11,001 bases of DNA, taken from contig DBYR01000035.1 of assembly GCA_002310215.1 (NCBI GenBank), positions 1-11,001 on the forward strand, written 5' to 3'. The translations under genes were made by a program, and so were the position numbers. Positions 8,201 through 11,001 of this stretch are shown piece by piece (position 1 is the stretch's first letter; each line of letters starts with the position of its first letter). This stretch comes from Bacteroidales bacterium UBA1181. GTDB taxonomy: Bacteria; Bacteroidota; Bacteroidia; Bacteroidales; Paludibacteraceae. Under the pieces are notes generated by a model. The model worked only from the letters and a program-made list of their open reading frames with translations, had not been told where the DNA came from and did no database searches.

Positions 8201-8644
8201 CACTTGAACAAGTTCGTTTACGCTGATCTGGTCTTCTTGGGTGGTACCGACCTCCTCGTTGTGAGAGGAAAAGATGTTCCATGTGGCGGAGATGGTAGTA
8301 GGTACCGCGCGAAGGGACAGGTTTATGTCTATTTGGCTGCCGGTGCGGGTATCAAGTTCAGGAAGAAGAAGTTCGAGATTGTCGAGTTCGAGGCGGCCGC
8401 CGACTTGATGGGTGAGGTGCCTAAACCAGTCTATATCGAAGGAAATATCGCCTTCAAGTATCGTGTCTTGGGTGGACTCGTCTCTGGACATGCGCATGCG
8501 AAGTATTCACATGGTGTGGAGTGTAAACCTGGTTCGACAGATTCCGGTGTGTTCCATGATTCAAATGTCTATGGAGAGGAAGAGGATCAGAAGGCGCAAG
8601 ATGACAAAGGTAGAGATCTCAATGAAAGTGATTGGGAATATTAA
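5291..8644 (+). CDS. Large exported protein: N-terminal coiled coil, long beta-rich body, acidic tail
   Basis: 1117 residues, family not recognised. A signal peptide is evident: basic MKKERFKFSGW, a Leu-rich core (about 15-24), and a site near residue 31-32 (LHAS). Residues about 35-165 are strongly helical and charged (for example LLEELEAMRDDLDKM) and likely form a coiled coil, including an eight-residue tandem repeat with NMDLD. From about 170 to 1085 the protein is beta-rich with repeated short amphipathic strands and Gly-rich turns (for instance LSGGKISGGGLTGTVKI), suggesting one very long beta-sandwich, taco or solenoid rather than separate small domains. The last about 22 residues are strongly acidic. 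There is no lipobox, catalytic motif or sorting domain that I can see. It lies 13 bp after the barrel gene, so the two are co-translated partners in the envelope. A structural or scaffold role is more likely than an enzyme. Confidence 0.83.
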   Translation: MKKERFKFSGWLSKSLLLLLMLLLSGGQLHASGNIVNSTKNIATQNYENVKQSAKDLLEELEAMRDDLDKMKNDGLDIWKDGGEGVSEALDKLHETFRNVRNMDLDGLKNMDLDDIKDIVKEISNKVKEGQSTTNDLTSRFNGLGEKVSTLVNSVKNIANFAYTMPVGIRSDNLNFEISVDKLTDVREDENSGAVRMDAHAHWRLPFTSASCDDPVNLGFKGSIVLRGTGTSRISIDPTAEGSRIEKNCITYTLSKNKLYLDLDSSCYVAIDCNGFKEMYLKGAFRFSSQIITKADMTGETDSMVSASFEAYIDDLTDFFVEASIDKPFKVKATEDVIYEANGIVADFSTTRNASNFAFPQSYINPFKPGDENYWTGFAIKTLKVDLSKQFPEFPLDSVAAHNMLIDETGVSGWFNAGISAGGSNSAKKGEQKKNSTIEASFTEISVGLSGGKISGGGLTGTVKIIPLKDSRDSSLTLGIAGKLYSDRNGHLNFDIKTEVKKDMVYNLPIIETTKITLGQGTYFQFQHVTDTTTEEKKYDNIFTLVVNGGLDVDNKLVQIKGLKFEGLKLCSASPHFNAGKFSLNGVDMPALHGLPFGLKSLGAKTNSKNEAILQPKIYLTLIGKESTDDDKQGASVEAGFDLVSTIKDDGDRPGWKITGLRLNSIKVDINYSAFHLLGEVNGFKDDPIMGDGFGGGIEFSMKTPKLRAAIKANFGKTKYDFSTRGQLNDYYKYWYVYGSCDMPPGIVLFPPAVYLKSVSISAYSRVTPLFDRVKFEVTKVTPNKGNKFGFTAGIGFYAAQQSMIDAKVQMGIDFSSSGGISSIGLDGLVGILGKDDGGDFNKSFMKGGVNCIYDFENEIFKADIWAEAGPAISDIIKGSALLKIRTYPKSWYCRLGTYDDPVSLTFVKKINARTYLMFGDSIPTTLPPLDPKISALFEVTQSTATSSDHSEMFNNGTGFAFGVALSLDCHLNKFVYADLVFLGGTDLLVVRGKDVPCGGDGSRYRAKGQVYVYLAAGAGIKFRKKKFEIVEFEAAADLMGEVPKPVYIEGNIAFKYRVLGGLVSGHAHAKYSHGVECKPGSTDSGVFHDSNVYGEEEDQKAQDDKGRDLNESDWEY
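5594..5633 (+). repeat. Short tandem duplication in the coiled-coil segment
   Basis: The 16-base sequence AACATGGATCTGGATG occurs at 5594-5609 and again at 5618-5633, period 24 bp, in frame. It encodes NMDLD twice, eight residues apart. Perfect identity at the DNA level suggests a recent duplication, so the helical segment may vary in length between strains. Confidence 0.85.
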
Positions 8645-8659
8645 AAGAAAGAGATGGGT

Positions 8660-8689
8660 TGGACCGTTCGTGTGGATGCGGACGGTTCA
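8660..8689 (+). terminator. Hairpin after the 1117-aa gene, possible attenuator or weak terminator
   Basis: TGGACCGTTC (8660-8669) pairs with GGACGGTTCA (8680-8689) as a ten-base stem with two G-U pairs and a ten-base loop, starting 16 bp after the stop codon. A pyrimidine-rich stretch follows but no real U-run, so termination is uncertain. It may instead stabilise the 3' end of the upstream message. A candidate promoter box follows at 8713. Confidence 0.4.
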
Positions 8690-8712
8690 TCCTTCCCTCG
8701 AAAAAAAACATA

Positions 8713-8720
8713 TATCTTTG
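8713..8720 (+). promoter_or_regulatory. Candidate Bacteroidota -7 promoter box (TATCTTTG)
   Basis: Exact TAnnTTTG match, 43 bp before the start at 8764 and just after an A8 run (8701-8708). It is the same octamer as the one before the barrel gene. No clear TTG is seen at the -33 distance. Together with the hairpin upstream it suggests separate or extra transcription of the fibronectin type III protein. Confidence 0.45.
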
Positions 8721-8763
8721 GGATGTTTTCGACTCATCCCGCAAATTGGTCAATAATTGAATT

Positions 8764-10890
8764 ATGAGTAATATAAAAAGAATTATTTCGCTTTTTGTGA
8801 CGGCTCTTTTCCTTGTCGGGAACGGATGGGCCGCCGATAACAAAGATATTACAGTGTTGACGTTCAATCATGGCGATTCTGTTTCGTTGCGTTGGGCACC
8901 TGGTTCGGAAGCTCTGTTCCGGCGAAGTGTGGAGTCTGGTTATTTGGTGCAACGTCGCGCCGCGGGCGAGTCTGCATGGCAGAACATATCGCCTGTGTTG
9001 AAACCCTTCTCCAAGGACCGTTTCTCGGTGATGGAGGCGATTAACCCCGATGCGGTGGCGGTGAAGGAGATTCTCTACCCGTCACAAGACAGGTCTGCTT
9101 CCGATGAACCTGTCTCGAATGATCCTTTCGAACCTAAGTTGGAGTCTATACCGGGTGAAACCACCCTTGAGGATGCTTTGCTACACATGATGGCTCTGTT
9201 CTCCTGCGATGTCTCCAGACCTATCGCCGAGGCGGCTGCCCTCCTCTATGTGGATAAGAAGGTGGACAGGAACGCCCGCTACCAATATCGTGTAGTCTTT
9301 GCGGACGATGAGAACGCGAAAAAGACGAGCGTTTCCGTGGCGGATGTGGATATGTCTCGAAAGACTATTTTGCCGACACCATCCGACTTCGAGGGGTACT
9401 TCGATGAGAAGTTCGCTCATTTCGAGTGGTCTGTGAAACCTTTCGTGGGTTACTACTCCGCTTACAACGTGGAGCGTAGTACGGATGGCGAACACTTTAC
9501 TCCGTTGCGGAGCCGTCCTTTTGTGCAGGCTTACACCAAGGATGAGATGGCCGACCTGGCCCTCTTCCGTGACACCTTCCCTGACGAGGAGGCTACGTAC
9601 TACTACCGTATGGCGGGTTACTCCCCATTCGGTTTCTATGGCCCATACTCCAAAGTGGTGAAGGGCGAGCCTAAATTCAACATCGAGAAGTTGAACTTGA
9701 AAGTTGATACGGTTATCCTCGGAAAGAAGACGGAGGAGATCCGTTGGTCTTTGGATAAGAAATACGAACGTAAAATCAAGGGTTTCAAAATTAGTAGCAC
9801 TCCAGACCATAAGAAGTTCAGCTATGAGACCAACGAACTGATCCCTGCCAACAAGCGTTCGTTCAAACTGAATAAAAGGTACGACCGTTCCCAATACTAC
9901 GCTGTAATCGCAGTGGGTGTGAAGGATACTCCGATGAAGCGTGAGGAGAAGCAATCCAGCTACTACTACGCCTTCCGCGCGGACACGATTCCGCCTGCAA
10001 CCCCGACGGGCTTGAAAGCGGTGATGGATTCGACTGGCGCAGTCTCCATCTCATGGAACCCTAACACGGAACCTGACTTGCTCGGTTATCAACTCTACAT
10101 CTCCAACTCGGGCGATGAGATGGATTATTATAACGTGACGGATACCATTTATCCTTTCACGTCTTATGTGGATACCCTCCCGTTGAACACATTGACCAAC
10201 GTGGCTTACTATCGCGTGAATGCGATCGATAAGAACTATAACCGTTCCCATTGGTCTGATGCGGTAAAACTGATGAAAATCGATACGATACCTCCTGCTC
10301 CTGTGGTGTTCGAGTTCCTACAACAACCTAAGGAGAATGTGATTGTTGAGTGGACGAACTCTCCGAGCACCGACGTGTCGCGCATGGAACTCTACCGTCA
10401 GATTGACGATACGGGACAAATCCGCTTGGTCCAGACTTACGACATGAAGAAGAGAAAGACTCCTACCAAATTCGAGGATAAGAATGAAATGCCTGGCCAG
10501 TATGTGCAGTATTTCATGGTGGTTTACGATGAGGTGGGCAATCTCTCCCAATCCTATTCGAATAGAATATTGACCAAGGGTGAACGCCCAGGATGTGCCG
10601 GTAATCTGAAGGCTGTCCTTGTCGTGACGGAAGATGTGAAGGAAGTTCAATTGACTTGGGATCTTACCACGAAGGATGAGGTAACCCGCTTCATCATATA
10701 TAGGAAAAAAGATGATGGGAAAATGTTGGATATAGCGCTATTAAGGGCTAATCAACTCTATTACACCGACCCTAAGATTGCGATAGGCTCTACTTACCAG
10801 TATATAGTGAGACCTATCTCTCCGGATAGGGTCTGCCCGGCTGTCTATTCCGATCCTATTTATTTCGAGGGCACAAATAGTCACAAGTAA
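8764..10890 (+). CDS. Exported multi-module fibronectin type III (FN3) protein
   Basis: 708 residues. The signal peptide is clear (MSNIKR, a hydrophobic core, and a site near residue 23-24, GWAAD). The rest is a chain of FN3-like beta-sandwich modules. The three C-terminal ones are the clearest, about 407-506, 507-605 and 606-708; the first two open with DTIPPA, and they carry typical core motifs such as VSISWNPN and AYYRVNAIDKNYN. Weaker modules cover about 204-303 (FEWSVKP, YNVERS, YYYRMAGYS) and 304-406. The N-terminal module (about 27-203) is split by an insert with a helical stretch (about 140-170, around EDALLHMMALF). FN3 chains act as spacers or adhesive and protein-binding stalks on secreted proteins; no enzyme domain is visible. 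There is no recognisable C-terminal sorting domain or lipobox. Position after the barrel and the 1117-aa gene suggests a shared cell-surface complex. Function beyond binding or scaffolding is unknown. Confidence 0.85.
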   Translation: MSNIKRIISLFVTALFLVGNGWAADNKDITVLTFNHGDSVSLRWAPGSEALFRRSVESGYLVQRRAAGESAWQNISPVLKPFSKDRFSVMEAINPDAVAVKEILYPSQDRSASDEPVSNDPFEPKLESIPGETTLEDALLHMMALFSCDVSRPIAEAAALLYVDKKVDRNARYQYRVVFADDENAKKTSVSVADVDMSRKTILPTPSDFEGYFDEKFAHFEWSVKPFVGYYSAYNVERSTDGEHFTPLRSRPFVQAYTKDEMADLALFRDTFPDEEATYYYRMAGYSPFGFYGPYSKVVKGEPKFNIEKLNLKVDTVILGKKTEEIRWSLDKKYERKIKGFKISSTPDHKKFSYETNELIPANKRSFKLNKRYDRSQYYAVIAVGVKDTPMKREEKQSSYYYAFRADTIPPATPTGLKAVMDSTGAVSISWNPNTEPDLLGYQLYISNSGDEMDYYNVTDTIYPFTSYVDTLPLNTLTNVAYYRVNAIDKNYNRSHWSDAVKLMKIDTIPPAPVVFEFLQQPKENVIVEWTNSPSTDVSRMELYRQIDDTGQIRLVQTYDMKKRKTPTKFEDKNEMPGQYVQYFMVVYDEVGNLSQSYSNRILTKGERPGCAGNLKAVLVVTEDVKEVQLTWDLTTKDEVTRFIIYRKKDDGKMLDIALLRANQLYYTDPKIAIGSTYQYIVRPISPDRVCPAVYSDPIYFEGTNSHK

Positions 10891-10945
10891 TAATTATTTT
10901 TTTTAATAACACTGAAAAGGAATTTTGTGTCAGATGTTTGGGACG

Positions 10946-10965
10946 CAATATTTCGCTAAATATTG
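10946..10965 (+). promoter_or_regulatory. Palindrome in the leader of the next gene
   Basis: CAATATTT and AAATATTG form a perfect eight-base inverted repeat around a CGCT loop, ending 13 bp before the putative ATG at 10979. It could be an operator or an mRNA hairpin close to the translation start. It has no T-run and is AT-rich, so a terminator for the preceding gene is less likely. Confidence 0.4.
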
Positions 10966-10978
10966 AATAAAGAGGAAT

Positions 10979-11001
10979 ATGTTGAGACGTTGGATCACCC
11001 T
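10979..11001 (+). CDS. Probable start of a further gene, cut by the window edge
   Basis: ATG at 10979 reads MLRRWIT before the window ends. Two Arg followed by Trp and Ile fit the beginning of a signal peptide, as in the three preceding genes. An AGAGG stretch (10971-10975) lies 3 bp upstream, rather close for a Shine-Dalgarno site. It is on the same strand and 88 bp after the FN3 gene, so it probably belongs to the same locus; a giant toxin or surface protein would fit, but only seven full codons are visible. Confidence 0.4.

Noticed and set aside
7937..8497. 186-codon open frame on the minus strand
   Set aside because: Antisense shadow of the 1117-aa gene, with low-complexity charged composition.
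8412..8756. 114-codon + strand frame spanning the end of the 1117-aa gene and the following gap
   Set aside because: Its Met/Arg/Lys-rich translation looks like an out-of-frame reading, and it starts within a well-supported gene without a start context.
9181..9954. 257-codon open frame on the minus strand
   Set aside because: It lies inside the FN3 gene, whose modules are clear; no signal, motif or upstream start context supports it.
1..11001. CRISPR array, tRNA, rRNA or insertion sequence
   Set aside because: No regularly spaced repeats, no cloverleaf or rRNA-like stretches, and no transposase motif or flanking inverted repeats were seen.

Overview
The window most likely comes from a Bacteroidota chromosome, probably Bacteroidales. 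Reasons: gene starts lack clear Shine-Dalgarno sites, two intergenic regions carry a TAnnTTTG-type -7 box (TATCTTTG), and the proteins are large exported ones of types common in that phylum (outer-membrane beta-barrel, fibronectin type III protein, giant surface or secreted protein). All five supported genes and a sixth that begins at the right edge are on the + strand. The genus cannot be fixed from the sequence alone.

Region 1 (1-3280) looks like the end of a polymorphic-toxin locus. The first gene is open from base 1, so its N-terminus lies outside the window. What is visible is a zincin metallopeptidase domain (HELGHG with a later His and a NLMDY Met-turn-like motif), then SH3-like modules, then a C-terminal glycoside hydrolase family 19 (GH19) domain of the chitinase/peptidoglycan-hydrolase type. 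The base composition drops sharply just after the peptidase domain and stays AT-rich through the GH19 domain and the next gene. That next gene starts 7 bp downstream and encodes a Cys-rich protein with a signal peptide, a good candidate for a periplasmic immunity protein. The AT-rich block (about 690-3280) therefore looks like an exchanged toxin-tip plus immunity cassette. A run of eight G lies at the start of the cassette inside the toxin reading frame.

Region 2 (3281-3549) is non-coding. It holds a possible decayed coding fragment, an imperfect hairpin and a candidate promoter for the genes that follow.

Region 3 (3550-10890) returns to higher GC and encodes three exported proteins: a 575-aa outer-membrane beta-barrel ending in Phe, a 1117-aa protein with an N-terminal helical/coiled-coil segment followed by a very long beta-rich region, and a 708-aa protein built of about six fibronectin type III-like modules. 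The first two are 13 bp apart and surely co-transcribed. The third has its own candidate -7 box but is probably part of the same functional set. Their constant order next to a toxin end suggests an envelope apparatus that anchors, displays or exports the giant toxin; this is inference. At the right edge another gene appears to start (10979), with a hairpin in its leader.

Most notable: a toxin with a protease-SH3-GH19 layout, an adjacent immunity candidate whose C-terminus resembles the toxin's own SH3-like modules, and an unassigned three-protein envelope module beside it.
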